Of a stretch of DNA of 64,000 nt, positions 1 through 7,993 are shown piece by piece. The DNA lies in contig NZ_SMSG01000002.1 in the NCBI RefSeq assembly GCF_004382795.1, forward strand, positions 186,001-250,000. Direction: 5' to 3'. A program made the position numbers and the translations under genes. Source of the stretch: Cumulibacter soli. Its GTDB lineage: Bacteria; Actinomycetota; Actinomycetes; Mycobacteriales; Antricoccaceae. The notes under the pieces are model-generated. The model was not told where the DNA came from. It ran no database searches and worked only from the letters and a program-made list of their open reading frames with translations. The stretch's first letter is position 1. The number at the start of each line of letters is the position of its first letter.

Positions 1-1
1 C

Positions 2-388
2 TCTGGAGTCGGGAAATCGACCCTGGTGAATGCCCTTGTACCGAATGCCGGTCGCGCCACCGGGGACGTCGCCGGGCTGACCGGCAAGGGGCGTCACACA
101 TCGTCCTCGGCGATCGCATTGGCCTTACCCGACGGCGGATTCGTGATCGACACGCCGGGAATCCGATCGCTGGGTCTGGGACATGTAGACCCATCTATCC
201 TGCTCGCTGCATTCTCGGATCTAGCAACCGGCGCGGAGCAGTGCCCGAGCAACTGCCAGCACCTCGCCGGCGAGCCTGATTGCGCCCTCGATGCCTGGGT
301 GGCCGACGGACATAGCAGCGTTGCTCGACTGCGCAGCGTGCGTCGCTTACTGGCCTCGCGCCTCGGCGTCGATAGTCTGGGCTCATGA
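2..388 (+). CDS. rsgA: Ribosome small-subunit-dependent GTPase RsgA, C-terminal part (5' end outside window)
   Basis: RsgA is a circularly permuted GTPase that helps the 30S ribosomal subunit mature. The reading frame is open from base 2 and begins inside the P-loop (S-G-V-G-K-S-T-L-V-N), so the OB domain and the permuted G4/G5 motifs lie upstream of the window. The G2/G3 region follows: a T-S-S-S switch stretch and the D-T-P-G-I motif near base 160. The C-terminal zinc knuckle of the family is visible as C-P-S-N-C-Q-H followed by a cysteine at about bases 238-285. The stop overlaps the next ATG by 4 bp (ATGA), so the HisN-type gene is translationally coupled. The GTG at base 26 lies inside the P-loop and is not a plausible start. 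The family call is firm; only the partial status limits it. Confidence 0.93.
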   Translation, partial: SGVGKSTLVNALVPNAGRATGDVAGLTGKGRHTSSSAIALALPDGGFVIDTPGIRSLGLGHVDPSILLAAFSDLATGAEQCPSNCQHLAGEPDCALDAWVADGHSSVARLRSVRRLLASRLGVDSLGS

Positions 389-1215
389 CAGCTGAGTACA
401 CCGACGATATCCGCCTCGCCCATGTGATTGCCGACCAATTGGACGCGCTGACACTGGCGAGGTTTACGTCGATGGACTTCACGGTCGAATCCAAACCCGA
501 CCTCACTCCGGTTACCGATGCCGACCGGGACGCCGAGTCGTTGGCTCGGGCACTGCTGAGCAGGCACCGAGGCCGCGACGCCGTGCTCGGCGAAGAGGGT
601 GGCGAAAGCGGCCATTCCTCGCGTAAGTGGATCATCGACCCGATAGACGGTACGAAGAATTTCGTACGTGGTGTGCCGGTCTGGGCCACGCTGATCGGTC
701 TCCTCGATGGCGACGAAGTGGTAGCGGGGTTGGTGTCGGCACCTGCCCTGCGGCGGCGTTGGTGGGCCTCGAAGGGTGCTGGCGCGTGGACCGGCCGCAG
801 CCTGTCGCAGGGTAAACGGATCTGCGTGTCAAAGGTCGACGAGATCGCCGACGCCAGTCTGTCGTATTCCAGCCTGAACGGTTGGGCTGACCGCGATCAG
901 TTCGAGCAGTTCCTCAGGCTCATGGTGTCGTGCTGGCGAACGCGCGGTTACGGCGATTTCTGGTCCTACATGCTGTTGGCAGAGGGGGCAGTCGATATCG
1001 CCGCAGAGCCGGATCTGGAGTTGTGGGACCTCGCAGCGCTGATCCCGATCGTGCGTGAAGCCGGCGGGCAGTTCACCGGCGTCAGCGGCGGTGATCCGCT
1101 GGTCGAGAAGTGCGCGCTGGCCACGAACGGCAAATTACATAAGGCCGCGCTCGAATCGCTGCGTCTTGAGCGCTCGCCGTCGAGCCCGCCACCGGAAACG
1201 ACCCCGTATCTGTAG
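385..1215 (+). CDS. hisN: Inositol-monophosphatase-family phosphatase, probably histidinol-phosphatase HisN
   Basis: This is a 276-residue Mg2+-dependent, Li+-sensitive-type phosphatase. The family signatures are all present: G-E-E-G at about residue 71, the metal-binding W-I-I-D-P-I-D-G-T near residues 81-89, and the C-terminal W-D-L-A-A motif near residue 211. In actinobacteria the member adjacent to rsgA is usually the histidinol-phosphate phosphatase of histidine biosynthesis. That assignment rests on the neighbour and the family, not on a diagnostic residue; an inositol or other sugar monophosphatase cannot be excluded. The ATG overlaps the rsgA stop codon, indicating an operon. Length is typical for the family (about 260-280 residues). 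Confidence 0.85.
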   Translation: MTAEYTDDIRLAHVIADQLDALTLARFTSMDFTVESKPDLTPVTDADRDAESLARALLSRHRGRDAVLGEEGGESGHSSRKWIIDPIDGTKNFVRGVPVWATLIGLLDGDEVVAGLVSAPALRRRWWASKGAGAWTGRSLSQGKRICVSKVDEIADASLSYSSLNGWADRDQFEQFLRLMVSCWRTRGYGDFWSYMLLAEGAVDIAAEPDLELWDLAALIPIVREAGGQFTGVSGGDPLVEKCALATNGKLHKAALESLRLERSPSSPPPETTPYL

Positions 1216-1276
1216 ACCGCCTGCACACCCAGACGGATGTTCGAACATTTGTTCGATCTTGTGATAACGTGACGAC

Positions 1277-1900
1277 ATGTTGCTGCAAGGATCGTTACTG
1301 GACTCCGACGACACTCTCACCTTCGGCTCGTTAACCGCGTTACGGCGTACCGAACTCGCTCACGGCGCGTGGGTCGATCACCTCCCGGCGTGGGCGCAGG
1401 GCACGACCGAGCTGTTCGAAGAGTTACTGAGCGCAGTCGACTGGCGCGCCGACAAGCGATTGATGTACGACCGCGTCCTTGAGGTGCCCCGGCTCACTCG
1501 GTTCTATCGCGCATCCGAAACACTGCCGCATCCCGCCCTCGAGTGCGCTCGAGACGCGCTCAGCAAGCACTATCAGCCTGAACTCGGTGAACCATTCGTA
1601 ACCGCTGGGATGTGCCTCTACCGCGATGGGCATGATTCGGTGGCCTGGCACGGCGACCGCGAGGGCCGCTCCAGCACTCAGGACACGATGGTCGCGATCT
1701 TGTCGCTCGGCACCCCGCGCACACTTTCGCTACGACCGCGCGGCGGCGGGAGCACCGCACATCGCTTCCAGCTCGGGCACGGCGACCTCGTGGTGATGGG
1801 CGGCTCCTGTCAACGCACCTGGGACCACGCCGTCCCAAAAGCCGGTGGACTGCACGGACCACGCATTTCAGTTCAGTTCCGCACCGCCGGCGTGCGTTAG
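1277..1900 (+). CDS. AlkB-like 2-oxoglutarate/Fe(II)-dependent dioxygenase
   Basis: This 207-residue protein has the AlkB-family jelly-roll signatures. An H-x-D iron-binding pair occurs in the segment W-H-G-D (about residue 124), the second iron histidine is in W-D-H-A-V-P (about residue 183), and the 2-oxoglutarate-binding arginines sit in the C-terminal R-I-S-V-Q-F-R. Proteins of this type remove alkyl lesions from nucleic-acid bases by oxidative demethylation; the bacterial short form of about 200 residues is usual. The 3' end overlaps the convergent TVP38-type gene by about 33 bp. The ATG at 1277 gives an N-terminus in keeping with homologues. Substrate (DNA repair versus another nucleic acid) cannot be read from the sequence. 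Confidence 0.88.
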   Translation: MLLQGSLLDSDDTLTFGSLTALRRTELAHGAWVDHLPAWAQGTTELFEELLSAVDWRADKRLMYDRVLEVPRLTRFYRASETLPHPALECARDALSKHYQPELGEPFVTAGMCLYRDGHDSVAWHGDREGRSSTQDTMVAILSLGTPRTLSLRPRGGGSTAHRFQLGHGDLVVMGGSCQRTWDHAVPKAGGLHGPRISVQFRTAGVR

Positions 1901-2617
1901 CACCGCATCGGGTGCGCGGTTTCGCCCACGCCGTACTGCCGTCATGATCAGCGCGATGACACTGAGCATGCCGATCGCGCCAAGTGCCACCCAGAACTGC
2001 CAGGAGGTGACGTCGCCTCCGCTGGCGCCTACCAGTACGTACGCCGTGGTCGCGGGGATTGACCCAAGCAGCGTTGCCACCGCAAAGAACGTATACCTGA
2101 TTCGGGTGACGCCGAAGGCGTAGTTCAGCAGGGTAAACGGGAGCACCGGCAGGAGCCGGATGCCTAGCACTGCCAGGAAGTTGCGGTCGACGGCCTCGTC
2201 CACCTCGCGCATGTGCGGCCCAACGAGCGGGCGCACGGAACGGCCGATCACGTACCGCCCTAAGAAGAACGAGTACGTGGCACCCAGCGCGCCCGCACAC
2301 ATGCATATCAACACTCCGGGACCAAGGCCCCACAGCGCACCGGCGGCCATCGACAGGATGCTCTTCGGAAACGGGCCGACCGTGACTAGCGAAAACACCA
2401 GCACGAAAAATACTGGGCCCCACAGTCCCCACTGTGCGACACCGTCCCGAATTTCGGCGCCGCTGGGGAGGCCGAAAACCAGAACGCAGACGCCCGCGAT
2501 CGCGAAGCATCCGGCGAAAACACCCAGATGCCACCATGCGCGCCGCGGTACGGCACGTACCCGTCGCAGCGCGACATCGCGTAGGCGAGCGAACCTCACG
2601 AACTCACGCCCACTCAC
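1868..2617 (-). CDS. TVP38/TMEM64 (DedA-superfamily) membrane protein
   Basis: A 249-residue polytopic membrane protein with hydrophobic segments near residues 30-50, 70-105, 115-135, 150-175, 185-205 and 210-230. The middle carries the SNARE-associated/DedA domain signature: a G-x-x-x-G-rich loop (A-A-G-A-L-W-G), the segment F-L-G-R-Y, and a later basic residue followed by prolines (R-L-L-P-V-L-P-F) that is characteristic of the TVP38 family. Family members are linked to lipid scrambling or proton-coupled transport in membranes; a precise role is not assigned. Its start overlaps the lhgO stop by 4 bp, so both are read leftwards as one transcript. The 3' end runs into the convergent AlkB-like gene. 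Confidence 0.85.
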   Translation of the reverse strand: MSGREFVRFARLRDVALRRVRAVPRRAWWHLGVFAGCFAIAGVCVLVFGLPSGAEIRDGVAQWGLWGPVFFVLVFSLVTVGPFPKSILSMAAGALWGLGPGVLICMCAGALGATYSFFLGRYVIGRSVRPLVGPHMREVDEAVDRNFLAVLGIRLLPVLPFTLLNYAFGVTRIRYTFFAVATLLGSIPATTAYVLVGASGGDVTSWQFWVALGAIGMLSVIALIMTAVRRGRNRAPDAVLTHAGGAELN

Positions 2618-3804
2618 GACACCGCTTCGCCGGCGATATGCGCACCGATTTCCAACGCCGCCGTGGCCGCCGGCGACGGCGCGTTCAACACGTGCAGGTT
2701 GCGGCCGCGCCGCTGGATCAGGAAGTCGTCGATGATCGTCCCATCGACACCCAGTAACTGCGCGCGTACCCCGGAGGCAGACGGAACGAGGTCCTGCTCG
2801 CGCACCGCAGGTACCAGCTCGGCTAGTGAGGCAGCGAAGCGCTTGCGGGACAGCGATCTGCGCACTTCCATGACACCCACGCCAAAGTTGGCGCGCGCCA
2901 TCCGCCAGAACCCGGCGAACTTCAACGAGTCGACGAGGTCCTTTCGGTGGATCGACTTCCAGTCATATCCCTCACGCGAGAGCGCGAGGACCGCATTCGG
3001 TCCGGCATGCACACCGCCACGGGCCATCCGCGTCAAATGCACGCCGAGGAAGGGAAGGTCGGGGTTCGGCACCGGGTAAATAAGTCCGTTGACGAGGTAT
3101 TCGCGATCAGCGGTGAGTTCGTAGTATTCGCCGCGGAACGGCACCACCCGATATGGCAATGGATCGTCTTCGGAATCGAAGCCTGCGACGCGGTCGGCGT
3201 ACAGACCCGCGCAGGAGACCACCACGTCGGCAGTGATCGGATCGCTGCCGGTGTGCAGGATGGTCTGCTCTCCGCGGCGTTCGGCACCGATGATTTCCGT
3301 CGAGAACCGCACCTGCCCACCGCGCTCGACAATCATCTCGGCGAGTCGTTCGCACACCCCGATGTAGTCGATGATGGCGGTCGATTCGACCCGTAGCGCG
3401 CCCACCGCATTCACGTGCGGCTCATACTCACGTGCCTCCTCGACGCTGATCCGCCGCACCGGTACGCCGTTGTCCAGGCCGCGCTGCAGCACGCGTTCCA
3501 TCGCGGGCAGTTCGCTGTCGTTGGTGGCAACGATCAACTTGCCGGTGCGCTGCAGGCTGATTCCGTTCTCCTCAGCGAACCGCGCCATAGATTCGGCGCC
3601 CGCGCGCCCCATCTGCGCCTTCCTGGAGCCGGGCACGTAGTACACGCCGGAGTGGATCACACCCGAGTTGCGTCCGGTCTGATGCGCGGCGACCCGATCT
3701 TCCTTCTCCACGACCAGCACGTCCGCGCCGGGGTCGAGTCGGCCGATCTCCCGCGCCGTAGCGAGACCAATTATTCCGGCGCCGATCACCGCATACTTCG
3801 TCAC
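2614..3804 (-). CDS. lhgO: L-2-hydroxyglutarate oxidase (FAD-dependent)
   Basis: A 396-residue FAD oxidoreductase of the DAO family. The N-terminus has the dinucleotide-binding G-A-G-I-I-G motif at residues 8-13 with an acidic residue after beta-2 (V-V-E-K-E). The LhgO-typical H-Q-T-G-R-N-S-G-V-I-H-S-G-V-Y-Y stretch near residues 40-56 binds the flavin. LhgO oxidises L-2-hydroxyglutarate to 2-oxoglutarate, a metabolite-repair step that feeds electrons to the respiratory chain. Length and motif order match the family. It is cotranscribed with the downstream TVP38-type protein (4-bp overlap). The 156 bp upstream, to the acyl-CoA synthetase stop, show nothing recognisable. Confidence 0.9.
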   Translation of the reverse strand: MTKYAVIGAGIIGLATAREIGRLDPGADVLVVEKEDRVAAHQTGRNSGVIHSGVYYVPGSRKAQMGRAGAESMARFAEENGISLQRTGKLIVATNDSELPAMERVLQRGLDNGVPVRRISVEEAREYEPHVNAVGALRVESTAIIDYIGVCERLAEMIVERGGQVRFSTEIIGAERRGEQTILHTGSDPITADVVVSCAGLYADRVAGFDSEDDPLPYRVVPFRGEYYELTADREYLVNGLIYPVPNPDLPFLGVHLTRMARGGVHAGPNAVLALSREGYDWKSIHRKDLVDSLKFAGFWRMARANFGVGVMEVRRSLSRKRFAASLAELVPAVREQDLVPSASGVRAQLLGVDGTIIDDFLIQRRGRNLHVLNAPSPAATAALEIGAHIAGEAVS

Positions 3805-3960
3805 GTTCGTCTGTCCTTCCGCCGACCCAGACGAATGTTAGTCGTCGGCGAACGACTCAGGCGCCATCTGTGCACATCGCGGGGGTCATTCGCCTCACTG
3901 GCCTCGGGTGAAGCGGCGGAAGTCTGACGATCCGGTACGGGCGCGGTTATCGCGTCGGGA

Positions 3961-5664
3961 TCAGCCCTTGATCTCGGGAAAGTCGTCGTCGCGCCACTCG
4001 GTGCTCGGCTTATTGCCGACGATCTCCGTCTCCCGATCACGCAACTCCACCCGGCGGATCTTCCCCGAGATTGTCTTGGGCAGTTCATAGAATTCGATGC
4101 GACGTACACGCTGGAACGGCGCTAGCCGTTCGCGCGCATGCTTCAGGATCGCCTTCGCGGTCTCAGCAGAGTCCTCGTATCCCGGCGCCAGCGCAATGTA
4201 TGCCTTCGGAATTGCCAGGCGTACGTCGTCCGGTGCGGGAACTACCGCGGCCTCGGCAACAGCGGGATGCTCGATCAGCACCGACTCCAGTTCAAATGGA
4301 CTTACCTTGTAGTCACTGGCCTTGAACACGTCGTCGGTGCGGCCGATGAACGTGACGTACCCGTCCGGCGATATCGACGCGACGTCGCCGGAGTGGTAGA
4401 AGCCACCGGCCATCGCTTCGGCGTTCTTCTGCGGATCATCCTGGTATCCACTCATCAGCGACAGCGGAGACTTACTGAGGTCGAGGCAGATCTCACCCTC
4501 CCCGGTGGTCTGCTGATTCGAGACCGGGTCGACGATGACCACTGGCACGCCGGGCAGGAACTGCCCCATTGACCCCGGTTTGACTCTCGCGCCCGGTACG
4601 TTCCCGACGCTGGCGGTCGTTTCGGTCTGTCCATAGCCATCGCGCAGCGTGAGGCCCCAGGCGGCCTGCACCCGGTCGATCACCTCGGGGTTCAGTGGCT
4701 CGCCGGCACCGATGCATTCGCGCAGCTTCCACGGCCCGCCGCTGAGATCAGCGTTGATCAGCATCCGCCAGACCGTGGGCGGAGCGCAGAACGTAGTGAC
4801 CTGCTCTTCCTCGATCTGCGCCATCAACGCCGTGGCGTCGAATCGCGAATAGTTGTAGACGAAGATGGTCGCCTCAGCGATCCACGGCGCGAAGAAGCAT
4901 GACCAGGCGTGCTTTCCCCAACCTGGCGAAGAAATGTTCAGGTGTACGTCGCCCGGTCGCACCCCCAGCCAGTACATGGTCGATAGGTGCCCCACCGGAT
5001 AGGAGACCTGGGTGTGCTCGACGAGCTTGGGGCGGCTCGTGGTGCCGCTGGTGAAATACAACAGGAGCCGACTGTCTGCTGCAGTACGTGGGTGTTCGAT
5101 CTGTGGGTCGGTGACGTCGTACGCATCGTGGAAGTTCAGCCAGCCCTCGGCGGCCCCGATACAGATCCGGGTGTAGTCACCGGCGACGCCGCTGAGCTTG
5201 TCGACGTCGGTGGGATTGGTGATGACGTGTTTGGCATTGCCGCGCTGCATGCGGTCCGCCAGGTCGTCACTGCCAACCGCATTTGTGGTCGGCATGATGA
5301 CAGCACCGAGCTTGATGATCGCGAGCATCGCATCCCACAATTCGACCTGGTTGCCGAGCATCAGGATGACGGAGTCGCCCTTGCGTACCCCTTGATCGCG
5401 TAGCCAGTGCGCTACCTGATCCGATCGGCGGGCCATGTCATCAAAGGAGTACGAAGCGCGGGCTCCGTCCTCCTCAACGAGAATCAGCGCCGGGCGGTCG
5501 TTGCCGCGCGCGATGGCGTCGAACCAGTCGACCGCCCAGTTGAACGTGTCAGTGACGTCCGGCCAGCGAAAGTCCCGTACGGCTTCTTCGTAATTGCCGC
5601 GCCATGCCAGCAGCTGATCTCGTGCGGCCCGGTACGCCTCGGTTGCTTGCGACATGATGCACAC
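3961..5664 (-). CDS. AMP-forming acyl-CoA synthetase (medium-chain/ACSM-like)
   Basis: A 567-residue member of the ANL adenylating enzymes. The P-loop-like motif Y-F-T-S-G-T-T-S-R-P-K lies near residues 203-213, the A5 motif G-Y-G-Q-T-E near residue 344, the A7 aspartate in Y-H-S-G-D near residue 420, and the A10 lysine in K-T-I-S-G-K near residue 535. Overall layout, with the L-L-Y-F-T-S-G-T-T-S core and a W-G-K-H-A-W-S segment, resembles medium-chain acyl-CoA synthetases and acetyl-CoA-synthetase-like proteins rather than FadD. It activates a carboxylic acid to its CoA thioester through an acyl-adenylate; the chain length is not predictable. It is a single leftward gene with its own promoter in the region shared with the riboswitch leader. 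Confidence 0.82.
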   Translation of the reverse strand: MCIMSQATEAYRAARDQLLAWRGNYEEAVRDFRWPDVTDTFNWAVDWFDAIARGNDRPALILVEEDGARASYSFDDMARRSDQVAHWLRDQGVRKGDSVILMLGNQVELWDAMLAIIKLGAVIMPTTNAVGSDDLADRMQRGNAKHVITNPTDVDKLSGVAGDYTRICIGAAEGWLNFHDAYDVTDPQIEHPRTAADSRLLLYFTSGTTSRPKLVEHTQVSYPVGHLSTMYWLGVRPGDVHLNISSPGWGKHAWSCFFAPWIAEATIFVYNYSRFDATALMAQIEEEQVTTFCAPPTVWRMLINADLSGGPWKLRECIGAGEPLNPEVIDRVQAAWGLTLRDGYGQTETTASVGNVPGARVKPGSMGQFLPGVPVVIVDPVSNQQTTGEGEICLDLSKSPLSLMSGYQDDPQKNAEAMAGGFYHSGDVASISPDGYVTFIGRTDDVFKASDYKVSPFELESVLIEHPAVAEAAVVPAPDDVRLAIPKAYIALAPGYEDSAETAKAILKHARERLAPFQRVRRIEFYELPKTISGKIRRVELRDRETEIVGNKPSTEWRDDDFPEIKG

Positions 5665-5839
5665 CCTTCACATCTCGGCGGTTGGTTGTGAGGTCGAACA
5701 TAACCCACCGGTAGCCCGATCACACGCTGGTCTCCGCCTCAGCGCCGCTCCTGAGCGGCCTTCGCTGAGATGCCTGAGTTGTTTGAGGACTCGAACACTC
5801 AGTTGTCCGTAGACACACCCGGAGTTGGTGCGGGAACGT

Positions 5840-5990
5840 CACTGCCCGAAGGGGAGTAGTTCCGCCCGAGAGTGGATTTCTCAGGCGCGCTGCGTCGACA
5901 TGCTGACCGCCGGTGGAGGCGGTCCGGTGCAGCACCTCACTCGGTGAGGCGAACGAGACCTTCGGCCGGTTGTCGTGGCCGAAGATCTCA
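5840..5990 (+). ncRNA. Putative yybP-ykoY-type manganese riboswitch in the leader of the exchanger gene
   Basis: The leader contains the conserved 5' element GGGGAGTAG at 5851-5859, the hallmark of the yybP-ykoY aptamer, and a 3' element ACGAGACC at 5953-5960. Between them lie stem candidates ACCGCC/GGCGGT (5906-5923) and CTCAC/GTGAG (5936-5948). The GAGACC strand pairs with 5977-5989 (12 of 13 bp, loop 9 nt), forming a strong hairpin that ends 34 bases before the start codon. yybP-ykoY RNAs bind Mn2+ and control Mn exporters. The rest of the 359-bp gap (5665-5839) presumably carries the two divergent promoters, but I see no clear boxes. Aptamer edges are approximate; the match was recognised by eye. 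Confidence 0.8.
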
Positions 5991-6023
5991 CGCTTCGGTC
6001 GCCGTGAGGTGAGGACGTTCCTT

Positions 6024-7274
6024 GTGCCATCTGCCCTAGTTAGACGCGTGCTGTTGTGTCTGCTGATCGCGGCGCCCGCAGTATTCATCCGCATCACCGG
6101 CGCCCATATCGCCCCGGTTGCTGCGCTGTTCGTCTTCGGCGCATCCGTGGTCGCGGCGGCTTTTCTGCTCGCCTGGGCCGCAGAGGCGGCGCAGAAGGAT
6201 ATCTCGGGCGCGTTGGCGATTGCGCTACTCGCGCTGATCGCCGTACTTCCTGAGTATGCCGTCGATCTCTATTACGCTTTCCGTGCCGGTTCGGAGCCGG
6301 AATACACCCATTTCGCCGCGGCGAATATGACCGGTTCGAACCGGCTATTGCTCGGGTTCGGCTGGCCGCTGGTGGTCATCGTGGCGTATCTCGTCGCGCG
6401 TCGCCGGCGGCAACAAACTCAGCAGCAGTCGGGGGCGCTGAAATTATCAACGCGCAGCAGGGTCGATATCGGCTTCCTGGCGATCCTCGCCGTCATCGCC
6501 TTCCTCATCCCCCTGCTGGGCAGTATCCCGTTGTGGTTCGGCATCGCGCTGATCGCTGTGTTCGCGTTCTACCTGTGGCGTGCCGGCCACACCCACAGCG
6601 ACGAACCCGACGAGTTCGTCGGAATGCCGGCGGTAATCGCGGCAATGGATGCTGGCCGACGACGCGTCACCGTCATCATGCTGTTCGTCGTGTCCGCGGC
6701 GGTCATTGTGTCCTCGGCGGAGCCATTCGCCGAAGCACTGGTGGAATCGGGCTCCGCCCTCGGTATCGACAGTTACTTCCTCGTGCAGTGGCTGGCCCCG
6801 CTCGCCTCCGAGGCGCCGGAGTTCATCATCGCAGTGATGTTCGCTCTGCGCGGTATGGGCGCGGCCGCTATCGGCACGCTGATTGCCTCGAAAGTCAATC
6901 AGTGGAGTTTGCTCGTCGGCTCGCTGCCGGTGGCATACTGGTTCGGCGGCGGCACCGCGAACCTTCCAATGGACGACCGGCAGGTCGAGGAGTTCGTGTT
7001 GACCGCCACCCAGACCCTCCTCGGCGTCGCGATCATCATCGCGCTGCGGTTCGGTTGGCTCTCGGCGCTGGGCTTGGCGTTCCTATTCGGACTGCAATTT
7101 CTCATCACCGACACGAGCGGGAGATACCTGCTCAGCCTCGCGCAGGGAGTTCTCGCGATCGGCTACCTCATCGTCCACCGCCGCCATATCCTGCCCACCC
7201 TCGCGGCCCCCTTTCGGCGACCTCGCGGGCAGGCACCTAGCGAGCCCGAACCGGTTCAGGCGGGACGCCAGTAA
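6024..7274 (+). CDS. CaCA-superfamily (sodium/calcium exchanger-like) membrane protein, probable Mn2+ exporter
   Basis: A 416-residue protein of about ten hydrophobic segments organised as two halves, each with an alpha-repeat typical of cation/Ca2+ exchangers: L-P-E-Y-A-V-D in the first half and A-S-E-A-P-E-F in the second, whose acidic residues would coordinate the cation. The GTG at 6024 is chosen because GAGG at 6011-6014 gives a good ribosome-binding site and because the earlier in-frame ATG (5913) lies inside the riboswitch structure. The next gene encodes an MntR-type regulator 1 bp downstream. The riboswitch and regulator together suggest manganese rather than calcium as the physiological cation; this is inference, since the family transports several ions. 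Confidence 0.82.
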   Translation: MPSALVRRVLLCLLIAAPAVFIRITGAHIAPVAALFVFGASVVAAAFLLAWAAEAAQKDISGALAIALLALIAVLPEYAVDLYYAFRAGSEPEYTHFAAANMTGSNRLLLGFGWPLVVIVAYLVARRRRQQTQQQSGALKLSTRSRVDIGFLAILAVIAFLIPLLGSIPLWFGIALIAVFAFYLWRAGHTHSDEPDEFVGMPAVIAAMDAGRRRVTVIMLFVVSAAVIVSSAEPFAEALVESGSALGIDSYFLVQWLAPLASEAPEFIIAVMFALRGMGAAAIGTLIASKVNQWSLLVGSLPVAYWFGGGTANLPMDDRQVEEFVLTATQTLLGVAIIIALRFGWLSALGLAFLFGLQFLITDTSGRYLLSLAQGVLAIGYLIVHRRHILPTLAAPFRRPRGQAPSEPEPVQAGRQ

Positions 7275-7275
7275 C

Positions 7276-7953
7276 ATGAAACCAATGTCCAACCTTGCCG
7301 TCACCCGCGTGGTCGAGGACTACGTCACGCTCATCTGGAAGGCTTTCGAGTGGCCAGGTGGCACGCCTACGACGACTGATCTCGCAGCCCAACTCGGCGT
7401 GACGCCGTCCACCGTGTCGACGACCTTGAAGAAGCTCGCGCGCGATGGCTTCATCGAGTACGAACCATACGGCGACATCACTCTCACCGAGGCCGGACAC
7501 GCATTGGCTGTACGGGTCGTACGACGGCACCGGATCCTGGAGACCTACCTCGTCCACGCTTTGGGGATGCCCTGGGACGAGGTCCACCACGAAGCTGATC
7601 ACCTCGAGCACGCCATTTCCGACGCGGTGCTTCAGCGGATGGACGATGCCCTCGGCAATCCCACCCACGACCCGCACGGCGACCCCATCCCTGATGCACG
7701 AGGAGTCGTGCGGATCAGCCACGACGAATCATTGGCGGACGCCTCGCCTCCAGCGACGTTTCAAGTCACTCGGGTCTCGGATCGGTCCTCCGACCTGCTG
7801 CGTTATCTGCAGTCTCTGGGCATCAACGTAGGTGCTCGCTTGCGCGTGGACGAGGTGAATGCGGCTGCCGACGCCATCCGGCTTTCGATCGACGGCGCTC
7901 GGGTGCAGTTGAGCCTCTCCAGCGCGGCCGCTATTCGTGTGCGGCCGCTTTAA
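7276..7953 (+). CDS. mntR: DtxR/MntR-family metal-dependent transcriptional regulator
   Basis: A 225-residue iron/manganese-responsive repressor. The N-terminal winged helix contains T-D-L-A-A-Q-L-G-V-T-P-S-T-V as its helix-turn-helix (about residues 35-50) and the family's T-E-A-G-H wing. The dimerisation domain has the metal-site residues typical of the group: E-x-x-L-V-H (about 92-97), E-x-x-H-E-A-D-H-L-E-H-A-I-S (about 104-117). The last 75 residues look like the SH3-like FeoA domain found in long DtxR proteins. The gene starts 1 bp after the exchanger stop, so both are one operon controlled by the upstream riboswitch candidate. Specificity (Mn versus Fe) is inferred from context. A second ATG three codons in is an alternative start. 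Confidence 0.87.
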   Translation: MKPMSNLAVTRVVEDYVTLIWKAFEWPGGTPTTTDLAAQLGVTPSTVSTTLKKLARDGFIEYEPYGDITLTEAGHALAVRVVRRHRILETYLVHALGMPWDEVHHEADHLEHAISDAVLQRMDDALGNPTHDPHGDPIPDARGVVRISHDESLADASPPATFQVTRVSDRSSDLLRYLQSLGINVGARLRVDEVNAAADAIRLSIDGARVQLSLSSAAAIRVRPL

Positions 7954-7993
7954 CTCGGATTACTGTTAGGCGAGGAACCTCTCCGCGCGCTGC

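Noticed and set aside
1560-2537. 325-codon minus-strand frame across the AlkB and TVP38 genes
   Set aside because: Arg/Gly/Ala-rich low-complexity translation, overlapping two well-recognised genes in other frames.
5913-6023. Earlier ATG start for the CaCA exchanger
   Set aside because: It lies within the riboswitch-like structure and lacks a ribosome site; the GTG at 6024 has one and gives a normal N-terminus.
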